Assembly (NCBI RefSeq): GCF_004295795.1
Contig: NZ_SEBR01000005.1
Coordinates: 62,001 to 126,000 of the forward strand
Direction: 5' to 3'
Source of the DNA: Flavobacterium sp.
GTDB taxonomy: Bacteria; Bacteroidota; Bacteroidia; Flavobacteriales; Flavobacteriaceae
DNA: 64,000 bases
Below, piece after piece: positions 17,286-25,953 of the stretch (positions are counted from its first letter, which is position 1; each line of letters begins with the position of its first letter). The position numbers and the translations under genes were made by a program. A model generated the notes under the pieces. It was not told the DNA's origin. It made no database searches and saw only the letters and a program-made list of their open reading frames with translations.

Positions 17286-19346
17286 ATGAAATTTCGAAGC
17301 CGAAGGAAAAAAACTACTCCAGAAAATTACCTCAAACAACTTTGCAACCAAAATTCGCCTTGGCAGAAATTCGAAGGCGATCTCGACGTTTTGGTGCATT
17401 TGGTGCAATTGTTCCGACCGAAACATCCAACGAAAGTCAAATCGATCGAGATAACCGATTTTCTCAATTTCCTCAAAGCCAATCCCGAATGCTCACAAAA
17501 ATTCGGAGATTATGTCAAATCGATTTTGGACGGTAAGAAATTCAGTCGGTTTTTGTCCGATGCGGGCGTTTTGAGCGATGCCGACTTTTTCAGCGAAATC
17601 AAGAAACGCATCGTGGCCAAATTTTTACCGCGACAACCCGAGAAAGACAAACTCGAGTATGTTTTGATCCAGGTTTTTTACAAAGCGACAGATCGCGCGT
17701 GGATCGAGAAAATTCCAAGAAATCAACTAGAAGAATTGTTCGATATCCTTGGTTTTACGCCGATTTTCGATTCGGTTGCGCCACAATCGCCATTGTCTGA
17801 AATGTTGCTTTCGATGCACTTGATCGCCCAAAGAATCTCGGGTCGCGCCATGGAAACCGACGTAATCAAAATGGTTCCAGAATTCGACGATCTCGAAAGT
17901 CCGTTCATCGCTTTCGAGAAGGAATTGCTCGTGATCGAGGACAGAATCCGAAATACCGATATCCACTACATAAGAACACAGGATTTGGTTTTCCGTCAGT
18001 TGAAAATCCTTCACAAACAATGTCTGGAATTCGTTGAAAGAGCGTTCGCCAACAGTTCCAAATATGGCATTTCCATCAAAGTGAACCAAAATTTGCTCAA
18101 GATCAGGCAGCAATTGCAGCGCTTGGAAGTTTTGATGCCTTTGCTCGCAATCGATTCGAAAGAAGATCGCCGAAAACACACGATCGATCTGGCGCTGAAT
18201 CTCATCCGTTACAACGGCTACAAAAATAACGTGCAAAAATTCGTGAGTGAAAGTACGCAACTCATTTCGTACGAGATCACGCAACACGCGGCCAAAACCG
18301 GCGAACATTACATTACCGAGACGCCAAAAGGTTATTTCAAGATGCTTCGGTCAGCGCTTGGCGGCGGTTTAATCGTCGGATTGCTTTGTATTTTCAAGGT
18401 TTTGCTTTCGAAAGTCGAGACGAGCATTTTCGGGCACGCGTTTCTTTACAGCATGAATTACGCCTTCGGATTCATCCTGATTTATTTGACTGGCGCGACC
18501 CTGGCGACCAAACAGCCCGCGATGACAGCTTCGGCTTTGGCTCGCGCGCTTGAGGAAGGCGCGAAGGCGAGAGGCAAACGGGCAGACAAATATCAGGCGT
18601 TCGCGGTTTTGTTTGCGCGCGTTTTCCGGTCGCAGTTCATCGCTTTCGTGGGAAATGTCGTGATGGCTTTTCCGGTTTCGCTTTTCGGGATTTGGTTGAT
18701 TGACTATTGCTTCGACTACAACATTGCGCGTTTCAAATGGCCTACTTTGCTTTTCGACATCAGCCCGGTGCATTCTCCGGCGATTTTCCATGCGGCGATT
18801 GCGGGCGTTTTCCTGTTTTTGTCGGGAATCATTTCCGGAAGCGTGGCCAATCGCGACAAGCACAATAAAATTTACTATCGGATTCAGGAACATCCGATGT
18901 TGAAAAATTTCTTCGGACGCGAAAAAACCCAAAAAATCGCCGATTGGTACGAGAAACGCTGGGCTGGCATCATCTCTAATTTCTGGTTCGGGGTTTTTAT
19001 GGGAACGACGGCTTCGATCGGGATTTTTCTCGGGTTGAATCTTGACATCAGACACATTACCTTTGCAAGCGGAAATCTCGCTCTTGGTTTGTATGGCGCG
19101 CGTTTCACGATTGGCAGCTCGCTTTTGGTTTGGTGCCTTTTGGGAATCGTCGTTATCGGATTGGTGAACTTTTTAGTGAGTTTTACACTTTCGGTGACTT
19201 TGGCGTTGCGGTCGCGGAATATCTCGCTTCTCGATTTGAGATTCGTGGCTTTCGCGATTTTCAGACATTTCCTGACCAAACCTTTGAGCTTCTTTTTTCC
19301 GACAGAGAAACGCCAAACGACCGTCGGCATTCCGGCGCATGAGTAA
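17286..19346 (+). CDS. Large multi-pass membrane protein of the SpecificRecomb family (COG4389)
   Basis: A 686-residue protein belonging to the family usually labelled site-specific recombinase after the Neisseria Gcr locus. Residues 1-370 are mainly helical and soluble (for example FEGDLDVLVHLVQLF, then coiled-coil-like NLLKIRQQLQRLEVL). Residues about 380-665 contain at least six hydrophobic helices (LGGGLIVGLLCIF, MNYAFGFILIYLTGA, FVGNVVMAFPVSLFGIWLI, IAGVFLFLSGIISG, LLVWCLLGIVVIGLV). I see no serine- or tyrosine-recombinase motif. ATG 17286 was chosen because upstream codons overlap the divergent gene. It is followed 3 bases later by dinB, so they probably share a transcript. Confidence 0.85.
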   Translation: MKFRSRRKKTTPENYLKQLCNQNSPWQKFEGDLDVLVHLVQLFRPKHPTKVKSIEITDFLNFLKANPECSQKFGDYVKSILDGKKFSRFLSDAGVLSDADFFSEIKKRIVAKFLPRQPEKDKLEYVLIQVFYKATDRAWIEKIPRNQLEELFDILGFTPIFDSVAPQSPLSEMLLSMHLIAQRISGRAMETDVIKMVPEFDDLESPFIAFEKELLVIEDRIRNTDIHYIRTQDLVFRQLKILHKQCLEFVERAFANSSKYGISIKVNQNLLKIRQQLQRLEVLMPLLAIDSKEDRRKHTIDLALNLIRYNGYKNNVQKFVSESTQLISYEITQHAAKTGEHYITETPKGYFKMLRSALGGGLIVGLLCIFKVLLSKVETSIFGHAFLYSMNYAFGFILIYLTGATLATKQPAMTASALARALEEGAKARGKRADKYQAFAVLFARVFRSQFIAFVGNVVMAFPVSLFGIWLIDYCFDYNIARFKWPTLLFDISPVHSPAIFHAAIAGVFLFLSGIISGSVANRDKHNKIYYRIQEHPMLKNFFGREKTQKIADWYEKRWAGIISNFWFGVFMGTTASIGIFLGLNLDIRHITFASGNLALGLYGARFTIGSSLLVWCLLGIVVIGLVNFLVSFTLSVTLALRSRNISLLDLRFVAFAIFRHFLTKPLSFFFPTEKRQTTVGIPAHE

Positions 19347-19349
19347 AAA

Positions 19350-20435
19350 ATGGAACCGAATCCCGTTGCCAACCGAAAGATCATTCACGTCGACATGGAC
19401 GCGTTTTATGCGTCGGTAGAGCAATTGGACAATCCGGAATTGAGAGGAAAACCGATTGCGGTCGGCGGAAGCGAAAGGCGAGGCGTTGTTTCGGCGGCGA
19501 GTTACGAAGCCCGTAAATTTGGCGTCAGAAGTGCTTTGAGCGGCGTTTTGGCCAAGCGATATTGTCCGGAAATCATCTTTGTGCGGCCTAGATTCGATCG
19601 GTACAAGGAAATCTCTCAGCGCATCCGCAAAATCTTTCACGAATATACTGATCTGGTCGAACCTTTGTCGCTTGACGAGGCTTATCTCGACGTTACGGTC
19701 AACAAAAAAGGAAATCCGAGCGCGACGCTTTTGGCCCAGGAAATCCGTCAGCGCATCTTGGAGGAAACCGGACTTACGGCTTCGGCTGGAATTTCGATTA
19801 ACAAGTTCGTGGCAAAAGTCGCATCTGATTACAACAAACCAAACGGACAAAAAACGGTGAATCCGGATGAGGTTTTGGATTTTCTGGAGAATCTTGCGAT
19901 CAAGAAATTCCACGGCATCGGGAAAGTCACTGCCGAGAAGATGTACCAGTTGGGCATTTTCACCGGAAGAGATCTCAAGTCAAAAGATCTTGATTTTTTG
20001 GTGAATCACTTCGGAAAATCGGGCGGCTATTATTACCATATCGTGCGCGGCATCCACAACAGTGAGGTCAAGAGCGAGCGTGTGGCCAAATCTGTTGCGA
20101 CCGAACACACTTTCAGCGAAAATCTCACTAGTGAAATCTTTATGGTCGAAAAGCTCGAGATGATTGCGGGCGAACTCGAACGTCGGCTAAAACGCTACGA
20201 AATCGCGGGAAAAACCATCACGCTCAAAATCAAATACAGCGATTTTACGCAGCAAACCAGGAGCAAAACGTTGCCTTATTTCATATCGGATAAGTCGCTT
20301 TTATACGATGCGGCCAAAGAACTGCTGTATCAGGAAAAGCCCAAAGATTCAGTGCGTTTGCTAGGGATTTCGTTGAACAATCTCAACACCGAGGAAAAGA
20401 AGACGGTCGCGGTCCAACTCAAGTTCGAGTTTTAA
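19350..20435 (+). CDS. dinB: DNA polymerase IV (Y-family translesion polymerase)
   Basis: A 361-residue enzyme for error-prone bypass of DNA lesions. Palm-domain metal ligands are visible: HVDMDAFYASVE (Asp15) and SLDEAYLDVT (Asp-Glu pair). Next come the helix-hairpin-helix/thumb region (HGIGKVTAEKMYQLGI) and the little-finger domain (residues about 240-350). The C-terminus is short and lacks a clear QLxLF-type beta-clamp motif, although VAVQLKFEF at the very end could serve that purpose. It is probably co-transcribed with the preceding membrane protein. No LexA-like site was recognised upstream. Confidence 0.95.
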   Translation: MEPNPVANRKIIHVDMDAFYASVEQLDNPELRGKPIAVGGSERRGVVSAASYEARKFGVRSALSGVLAKRYCPEIIFVRPRFDRYKEISQRIRKIFHEYTDLVEPLSLDEAYLDVTVNKKGNPSATLLAQEIRQRILEETGLTASAGISINKFVAKVASDYNKPNGQKTVNPDEVLDFLENLAIKKFHGIGKVTAEKMYQLGIFTGRDLKSKDLDFLVNHFGKSGGYYYHIVRGIHNSEVKSERVAKSVATEHTFSENLTSEIFMVEKLEMIAGELERRLKRYEIAGKTITLKIKYSDFTQQTRSKTLPYFISDKSLLYDAAKELLYQEKPKDSVRLLGISLNNLNTEEKKTVAVQLKFEF

Positions 20436-20503
20436 AGTGTTGTTGTCGTGGATGCGGTCTGTTGGCAATTTTTTTTACTCGGATGCTTATTTGAAATACT
20501 GAA

Positions 20504-20530
20504 AAAGCCGTCGGTTTAGGACGGCTTTCT
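20504..20530. terminator. Bidirectional terminator between dinB and the BI-1 gene
   Basis: A perfect 9-bp stem, AAAGCCGTC (20504-20512) with GACGGCTTT (20520-20528). An A-run precedes it and a T-rich stretch follows, so it can serve the two convergent transcripts. Confidence 0.85.
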
Positions 20531-20552
20531 TGTTTTTTATGAAGGTTCGGAA

Positions 20553-21242
20553 TTAACTTCTTCTGCTCATCAAAATGCGCAAAATATACCAGAACAACAG
20601 CATTACAGACGAGAATAGTTGCAAAGCCGCGCCCACGTATTGTTGCGTTCCGTAGTTGTTCTTGATTTGATCTGTTTGATACAGGATGCTTGCGCAGGCC
20701 AAGACGACCATTCCGACAGAAAACCAAAGTCCTAGGTTAAATCCGAAAATCGCTCCGACCACAATCGTTCCCAAAGCGACGAATCCGCCCACGACGATAA
20801 TTGTTCTAAGGAACGAGAAGTCTGTTCTCGTTGCGAAAACAACCGCCGTTAATCCTGAAAACATGAAAAGCGTAATGGTTGCCGCTTGTGTGATGATTTG
20901 GCTTCCGCCGTCCATTAGTGAGGCGATAGTCAGCATCGGCAGGAAAATGATGGCTTCCAGGATGACGTAGAATCCGAGTCCCAAATATTGTTTTTCCCTC
21001 GAAAGATCGAACGCCAGTTTCTCTGAAACCACAGAACCGAGCCAAAACAATCCGATAAGGAACAACCAAATGAATTTTCCGCTCAACATCCAGGCAATCA
21101 CGTCGACTGGAACTGTTGCAAGCAGAATACCTTCGACTGCCATGAATGCCAAAATCGCCAAAGCGACATGCAGGTAAGTTTTTTTGTAGAACGTCGCTCT
21201 TTCAAGATCTGACGATTGAGAAACGATAATGTTGTTTTCCAT
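20553..21242 (-). CDS. Bax inhibitor-1/YccA family membrane protein
   Basis: A 229-residue inner-membrane protein with about seven TM helices and the BI-1 pattern: an N-terminal cytoplasmic segment with ERATFYKKTYLHVALAILAF, then consecutive hydrophobic helices, the characteristic ASILYQTDQIKNNYGTQQYVGAALQLF segment, and a basic end (MSRRS). Family members form calcium-leak channels or modulate membrane proteases. ATG 21242 (MENNIIV) is preferred over an upstream in-frame ATG, which would add residues not typical of the family. It is transcribed alone, with terminators on both sides. Confidence 0.92.
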   Translation of the reverse strand: MENNIIVSQSSDLERATFYKKTYLHVALAILAFMAVEGILLATVPVDVIAWMLSGKFIWLFLIGLFWLGSVVSEKLAFDLSREKQYLGLGFYVILEAIIFLPMLTIASLMDGGSQIITQAATITLFMFSGLTAVVFATRTDFSFLRTIIVVGGFVALGTIVVGAIFGFNLGLWFSVGMVVLACASILYQTDQIKNNYGTQQYVGAALQLFSSVMLLFWYILRILMSRRS

Positions 21243-21290
21243 GATGTCTGTTTTTTGTGTGGATAAAAATAGTGGAATTTCCATAAACTG

Positions 21291-21322
21291 AAAAAGCCAC
21301 CCAAAACAAAGGTGGCTTTTTT
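21291..21322. terminator. Bidirectional terminator after pyruvate kinase
   Basis: AAAAGCCACC (21292-21301) pairs perfectly with GGTGGCTTTT (21311-21320). A-run on the left and T-run on the right; the minus-strand pyk stop is 17 bases away. Confidence 0.8.
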
Positions 21323-21338
21323 ATGAACAGGTTCGGGT

Positions 21339-22769
21339 TTATTCGATTTCAGATACACGCAAGGTGTTTACCATTCCTTTGTCAGTTAGCGGCATGGCAG
21401 CCAAATTGATCAGGAAGTCGCCTTTTTCGACAAAACCTTTGTCTCCTGCGATTTGGTTCACGTCAGTCACGGTTTCGTCTGTGCTGACAGATTTGTCGTA
21501 GTAGAAACATTTCACGCCCCAAAGCAGGTTCAATTGCGTCAGGATCTTTTTGTTCGAGGTGAAAACCAAAATGTGCGAAGACGGTCTCCAAGCCGAAATC
21601 TGGAAAGCCGTGTAACCGCTGTTTGTCAAAGTACAGATCGCTTTTGCGCGGATCACGTTTGCCATAGAAGCCGCGTGATAACAAATTGTTTTTGTGATAA
21701 AACGCTTTGTACGGACTTGTGGCGTGTTCTGCGGAACCTGGATCAGCGGTGAATCTTCGACTGCTTCAATGATTTGAGTCATTTTTTCGATAACCTGTAC
21801 AGGATAATTTCCTACGGAAGTTTCTCCTGACAACATTACCGCATCGGCACCGTCCATTACCGAGTTCGCCACGTCGTTGACCTCGGCACGTGTTGGTGTA
21901 AGGCTTGTGATCATCGTTTCCATCATTTGTGTGGCGATGATTACCGGAATTCTCGCAGTTTTTGCGCGGTTGACGAGTTTCTTTTGGATAAGCGGAACTT
22001 CGTGAGCCGGAACTTCGACACCCAAATCACCACGCGCAACCATCAAGCCGTCGCAGAACGCCACGATCTTGTCGATGTTTTCTACAGCTTCGGGTTTCTC
22101 GATTTTGGCTATGATAGGAATTTTTTGATCTGTGTGTTGTGCGATCAAATCCTGAAGTTCTTCAAGATCTTTTGGCGTACGCACGAAAGAAAGTGCGATC
22201 CAGTCGACTTGGCATTCTATCGCGAAAATCGCGTCCTTGATATCTTTTTGTGTCAAAGCCGGAAGCGAAACCTTGGTATTCGGAAGGTTCACGCCTTTTT
22301 TCGACTTCAACGGTCCGCCTTGGACTACGCGACACAAAACTTCGGTTGATCCGTTTGTGGAAACGGCTTCGAACATCAGTTTTCCGTCGTCAAGCAAGAT
22401 TTTCTCGCCTGGATTTACGTCGGCTGGAAAGGCTTTGTAGTTCATGTAAACGCGTTCGGCAGTTCCCGGAATGTCTTCGGATGTCTGGAACGTGATCAAA
22501 TCGCCGGGATTTACCACGACATCGTCTTTCATCACGCCCACGCGCAATTTCGGGCCTTGAAGGTCGGCAAGGATCGCGGTCGTGTATCCGAATTCGTCGT
22601 TTAGCGAGCGAATGGTGTCAATCTTGTGTTTTACGTCGTCATAGTCAGCGTGCGAAAAATTGACACGAAATACGTTGACACCAGCGTCAATCATATCTTT
22701 CAGCACTTCGCGCGTGCTACAGGCTGGCCCAAGGGTGGCAACAATTTTCGTTTTCTTGTTCGTTGGCAT
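21339..22769 (-). CDS. pyk: Pyruvate kinase
   Basis: A 476-residue glycolytic enzyme converting phosphoenolpyruvate and ADP to pyruvate and ATP. Hallmarks: an N-terminal KIVATLGPACST block, the active-site IIAKIEKPEAVENID with the catalytic Lys, MVARGDLGVE metal-binding region, MDGADAVMLSGETSVGNYP, and a C-terminal allosteric domain (residues about 350-476). It lies 4 bases downstream of the IPExxxVDY gene, so the two are co-transcribed and pyk is the distal gene. Confidence 0.97.
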   Translation of the reverse strand: MPTNKKTKIVATLGPACSTREVLKDMIDAGVNVFRVNFSHADYDDVKHKIDTIRSLNDEFGYTTAILADLQGPKLRVGVMKDDVVVNPGDLITFQTSEDIPGTAERVYMNYKAFPADVNPGEKILLDDGKLMFEAVSTNGSTEVLCRVVQGGPLKSKKGVNLPNTKVSLPALTQKDIKDAIFAIECQVDWIALSFVRTPKDLEELQDLIAQHTDQKIPIIAKIEKPEAVENIDKIVAFCDGLMVARGDLGVEVPAHEVPLIQKKLVNRAKTARIPVIIATQMMETMITSLTPTRAEVNDVANSVMDGADAVMLSGETSVGNYPVQVIEKMTQIIEAVEDSPLIQVPQNTPQVRTKRFITKTICYHAASMANVIRAKAICTLTNSGYTAFQISAWRPSSHILVFTSNKKILTQLNLLWGVKCFYYDKSVSTDETVTDVNQIAGDKGFVEKGDFLINLAAMPLTDKGMVNTLRVSEIE

Positions 22770-22773
22770 TTTA

Positions 22774-23256
22774 TTAGAAGATTAAATTGTTAATCGATTT
22801 TATACGAGTCGTATCCAAAGTATAGGATGTCGTGACTTGTTGTATTTTCTGCATTTTCTCGCAGATGGATTCGGCCGGTTCATCGAAATTTTGAAGTTTC
22901 AAGATGTAGTCGACCTTTTTGAATTCTGGAAGCAAATAAGCTTTTGACGAGATTTTCACGTTGGAATTCGCGAACAAATCTGCGGAAGTGTCACTTTCCT
23001 GACTCGAGAATTCGCTTTTGTTCTGGATCAGATCCCACGTTGCGCAAGAGAATTCATCCTCAAATGAAAAACGCGAGAGCGCGGCGCTTCCGGTTTTGGA
23101 TGTAATCGGGATGTTATTTTCGCTCTTGGCCAAAAGCACAGGGAAATTTTGGTTGATGAAAAAGGCCAGTCGGTAATCCTCTAAAGAAGTGTGGATCGCG
23201 ATGAGTTGATAATCGATTTCGTCAAACTCATCGATGTTCAATTTGTAGACGGCCAT
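22774..23256 (-). CDS. IPExxxVDY family protein
   Basis: A 160-residue cytoplasmic protein of a Bacteroidota-specific family named for its C-terminal motif, here LPEFKKVDYILKL (residues about 115-127; the first motif residue is L and not I). The N-terminal half is beta-rich (DEIDYQLIAIHTSLEDYRLAFFINQNF). The function is unknown. In flavobacterial genomes known to me it sits between the RNase III and pyruvate kinase genes, as here, which hints at a link to one of them. It has no signal peptide or membrane segment. Confidence 0.88.
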   Translation of the reverse strand: MAVYKLNIDEFDEIDYQLIAIHTSLEDYRLAFFINQNFPVLLAKSENNIPITSKTGSAALSRFSFEDEFSCATWDLIQNKSEFSSQESDTSADLFANSNVKISSKAYLLPEFKKVDYILKLQNFDEPAESICEKMQKIQQVTTSYTLDTTRIKSINNLIF

Positions 23257-23367
23257 TTTGCTTCAAATAAGCCGTAAAGATAACATTTATAAACCACTAC
23301 CGAAAAAATGAAATTCAACTTTACGTTAATTTGTCAACGAAAACGATATAGTTTTAGAGAATGTGAT

Positions 23368-24117
23368 TTATTTTTTGTTAATTTTTTCCTGAAATGCAAA
23401 ATAGGCGCGTTGAGATGCTTTCTCTTCGGCTTTCTTTTTGGATGTGGCGCGCGCTTTTGATACGACTTTTCCTCCAATACTCAATCTGACGCCGTACAAA
23501 CGCTGTCCGTCGATGCCGTTGTCCTCGAAAACATCGTAGTGGAAAGTGAGTTTTTCCTTTTGACACCATTCGATGAGCAAGCTTTTATAGCTGATGACTT
23601 TTCCTTCCAGTCGCGGAATGTCTACGTAAGGTTCGATGACGCGTTTCTGGATGAACATCTCACAATACGGATAACCTCTGTCGAGATAGATCGCACCGAC
23701 CAAAGCCTCGAAAATGTTTCCGTGCACGTTTTCGCCAAAATGCACCGGGGCGATTTTGCTGTCGATGAATCCGATGAGGTTCAAGTCGCGTCCGAGTTCG
23801 TTCAAATGCTCCCGACTCACGATCTTGGAGCGCATTTTCGTGAGATAACCTTCATCGCCGGACGGAACTTCGTTGAACAAATGTGCCGCGATTACCGAAC
23901 TCAGCATCGCATCGCCCAGAAATTCAAGTCTTTCGTAATTGACGGGATTTCCATTTGCGTCGTGTTTGTTTGAAGACCGATGCGTGAAAGATTTTCGGTA
24001 AGGGTCGAGCGTAAGTGGCTCAAAGCCCAGAATGGCCTTGAGTGTGTCAAAAAAAATCCCGTCTTCTGGAGAACGGGAATCTTTTTTAATGAAAATATTT
24101 TTAAAAATCTTTTTCAA
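23368..24117 (-). CDS. rnc: Ribonuclease III
   Basis: A 249-residue double-strand-specific endoribonuclease for rRNA and mRNA processing. The catalytic domain (residues about 25-165) contains the signature ERLEFLGDAMLS and the second metal-ligand helix NIFEALVGAIYLDRG. A double-stranded RNA binding domain occupies about 175-245 (ISYKSLLIEWCQKEKL, then KARATSKKKAEEKASQRA). The N-terminal lysine-rich extension is slightly longer than in E. coli. It lies 3 bases downstream of fabF, indicating co-transcription with fatty acid synthesis genes, an arrangement common in bacteria. Confidence 0.96.
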   Translation of the reverse strand: MKKIFKNIFIKKDSRSPEDGIFFDTLKAILGFEPLTLDPYRKSFTHRSSNKHDANGNPVNYERLEFLGDAMLSSVIAAHLFNEVPSGDEGYLTKMRSKIVSREHLNELGRDLNLIGFIDSKIAPVHFGENVHGNIFEALVGAIYLDRGYPYCEMFIQKRVIEPYVDIPRLEGKVISYKSLLIEWCQKEKLTFHYDVFEDNGIDGQRLYGVRLSIGGKVVSKARATSKKKAEEKASQRAYFAFQEKINKK

Positions 24118-24120
24118 AAA

Positions 24121-25374
24121 TTATTCCTCGAGTTTTTTCACAAGCACGCAGGCATTGTGTCCGCCGAAGCCGAAAGTGTTGCTCATGACGACTTTCATTT
24201 CGCGCTTTTGGGCTTTGTTGAAAGTGAAATTCAGTTTCGGATTGATGTTTTCGTCGTCAGTAAAATGATTGATCGTAGGCGGAACGATTCCGTGCACGAT
24301 CGATAAAATGGATGCAATGGTTTCGATGGCTCCGGCGGCTCCAAGTAAGTGGCCGGTCATCGATTTTGTCGAGTTGAGGTTCATTGTGTAAGCGTGTTCC
24401 CCGAAAACAGCTTCGATTGCCTTAGATTCGGCGATATCGCCAAGCGGAGTCGACGTTCCGTGCATGTTTACGCCGTCTACGTCTTCGGGCTTCAAACCAG
24501 CGTCTCTCAAACAGTACAACATTACGTTTCTGGCTCCAAATCCTTCCGGATGTGGCGCTGTGATGTGATGCGCATCAGCAGACATTCCGCCTCCGCCAAC
24601 TTCACAGTATATTTTTGCTCCACGCGCTTTTGCGTGTTCGTATTCTTCCAAGATAAGTGAGCCGGCACCTTCACCGAGTACGAATCCGTCGCGGCCTTTG
24701 TCCATTGGACGCGAAGCTGTTTCAGGGCTGTCATTGCGGGTTGAAAGCGCGTGCATGGCGTTGAATCCGCCCATTCCTGCGATCGTTACGGCTGCTTCCG
24801 ATCCGCCTGTCACCATTACATCGGCATGACCCAGACGAATGTAGTTGAAAGCGTCGATAAGTGCGTTCGTAGACGAGGCGCAGGCTGAAACCGTGGTAAA
24901 GTTCGGTCCACGGAAACCGTATTTTATTGAAATATGTCCGCCAGCGATGTCGGCGATCATTTTCGGGATGAAGAACGGGTTGAATTTCGGGACACCGTTT
25001 CCGGCAGAAAATTCCATTACCTCTTGCTGGAACGTTTCAAGACCTCCGATTCCGGAACCCCAAATTACTCCGACTCTGTCTTTGTCCAATGTTTCAAAAT
25101 CAAAATTGGCATCTTTCACGGCTTCTTCCGAAGACACGATTGCGTACTGTGCGTAACGGTCCATTTTACGAGCTTCTTTGCGCTCGACGAAATCCTCGAC
25201 GTTGAAATTCTTGACCTCGCAAGCGAATTTGGTCTTGAAATGCGTGGTGTCGAAATACGTAATAGGAGCCGCTCCCGACTTACCGGCGATCAGCGCATCC
25301 CAATATTCCTGGACTGTATTTCCTATCGGGGTTAATGCTCCTAAACCTGTAACAACTACGCGACGTAATGTCAT
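24121..25374 (-). CDS. fabF: Beta-ketoacyl-ACP synthase II
   Basis: A 417-residue condensing enzyme of type II fatty acid elongation, using malonyl-ACP and acyl-ACP. The Cys-His-His catalytic triad is visible: the Cys in VSACASSTNALIDA, the first His in NMHGTSTPLGD and the second His in STKSMTGHLLGAAGAIE. It also has GGMGGFNAMHALSTRND and the C-terminal NTFGFGGHNACVL motif. The ACP gene is 171 bases upstream on the same strand; a hairpin and two palindromes lie in between, so fabF may have partly separate control. Confidence 0.97.
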   Translation of the reverse strand: MTLRRVVVTGLGALTPIGNTVQEYWDALIAGKSGAAPITYFDTTHFKTKFACEVKNFNVEDFVERKEARKMDRYAQYAIVSSEEAVKDANFDFETLDKDRVGVIWGSGIGGLETFQQEVMEFSAGNGVPKFNPFFIPKMIADIAGGHISIKYGFRGPNFTTVSACASSTNALIDAFNYIRLGHADVMVTGGSEAAVTIAGMGGFNAMHALSTRNDSPETASRPMDKGRDGFVLGEGAGSLILEEYEHAKARGAKIYCEVGGGGMSADAHHITAPHPEGFGARNVMLYCLRDAGLKPEDVDGVNMHGTSTPLGDIAESKAIEAVFGEHAYTMNLNSTKSMTGHLLGAAGAIETIASILSIVHGIVPPTINHFTDDENINPKLNFTFNKAQKREMKVVMSNTFGFGGHNACVLVKKLEE

Positions 25375-25390
25375 ATTTAATCTTGATTTA

Positions 25391-25452
25391 TTGTTTAAAC
25401 AAATAATACCTATGCTTTATTCCTTTAGGGTCATTAAAGTCACAGGTATTAT
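25391..25452 (-). promoter_or_regulatory. Palindromes in the acpP-fabF leader
   Basis: TTGTTTAAACAA (25391-25402) is a perfect 12-bp palindrome starting 17 bases upstream of the fabF ATG. Directly adjoining it, ATAATACCT (25403-25411) is repeated in inverted form as AGGTATTAT (25444-25452). These could be an operator for a fatty acid regulator or an RNA structure in the fabF leader. The symmetry is observed; the function is inference. Confidence 0.4.
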
Positions 25453-25495
25453 CTAGTATTCAGATGATTGAGTGAACAATCAGGATGATCTATTC

Positions 25496-25535
25496 AAAAA
25501 ATAATAACACCCGCAAACTTAATGGAATACGGGTG
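25496..25535 (-). terminator. Probable terminator/attenuator after acpP
   Basis: On the minus strand, CACCCG (complement of 25530-25535) pairs with CGGGTG (complement of 25508-25513) across a 16-base loop and is followed by a T-rich tail (complement of 25496-25507). It lies 10 bases after the acpP stop and may produce an abundant short acpP transcript with partial read-through into fabF. Confidence 0.55.
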
Positions 25536-25545
25536 CTGGGAAATA

Positions 25546-25782
25546 TTATTTTTTAGCCTCTTCGATGTAAGAAATCGCCTGACCTACAGTAGCGATGTTC
25601 TCCGCTTGGTCGTCTGGAATCTGGATGTCAAATTCTTTTTCAAATTCCATGATAAGCTCAACAGTGTCTAGGGAGTCTGCCCCCAAATCGTTGGTGAAGC
25701 TTGCTTCCGCAACGACTTCATTCTCATCAACGCCTAGTTTGTCTACGATAATCGCTTTAACTCTTGATGCAATGTCTGACAT
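25546..25782 (-). CDS. acpP: Acyl carrier protein
   Basis: A 78-residue acidic four-helix protein that carries growing acyl chains on a phosphopantetheine arm. The attachment Ser is in [16 protein letters not shown]. Length and acidity are typical. It is the first gene of the acpP-fabF-rnc group, with its own promoter upstream and a hairpin just after it, which fits the need for far more ACP than FabF. Confidence 0.97.
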   Translation of the reverse strand: MSDIASRVKAIIVDKLGVDENEVVAEASFTNDLGADSLDTVELIMEFEKEFDIQIPDDQAENIATVGQAISYIEEAKK

Positions 25783-25812
25783 AATCTTTCTTTTTAAATT
25801 TTAATTTGTTGG

Positions 25813-25842
25813 CAAAAATAAAAACTTTTATTTTAAAACAAC
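25813..25842 (-). promoter_or_regulatory. Promoter of acpP
   Basis: On the minus strand TATTTTTG (complement of 25813-25820) is a perfect -7 element, and GTTG (complement of 25839-25842) lies 18 bp upstream in the -33 position. The leader to the ATG is about 25 bases. Confidence 0.6.
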
Positions 25843-25953
25843 CTTTTGGTTCGGAAATGTGAGAACTAATATAAAAAATTAATTTCATAAAGAACCGCTA
25901 ATTTTGTCCATTCTGGCTAATATTCCGTTTTTTTGCGGACGAAAAAACAACAC

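Noticed and set aside
17286..19346. True site-specific recombinase
   Set aside because: Multi-pass membrane topology and no recombinase catalytic motif.
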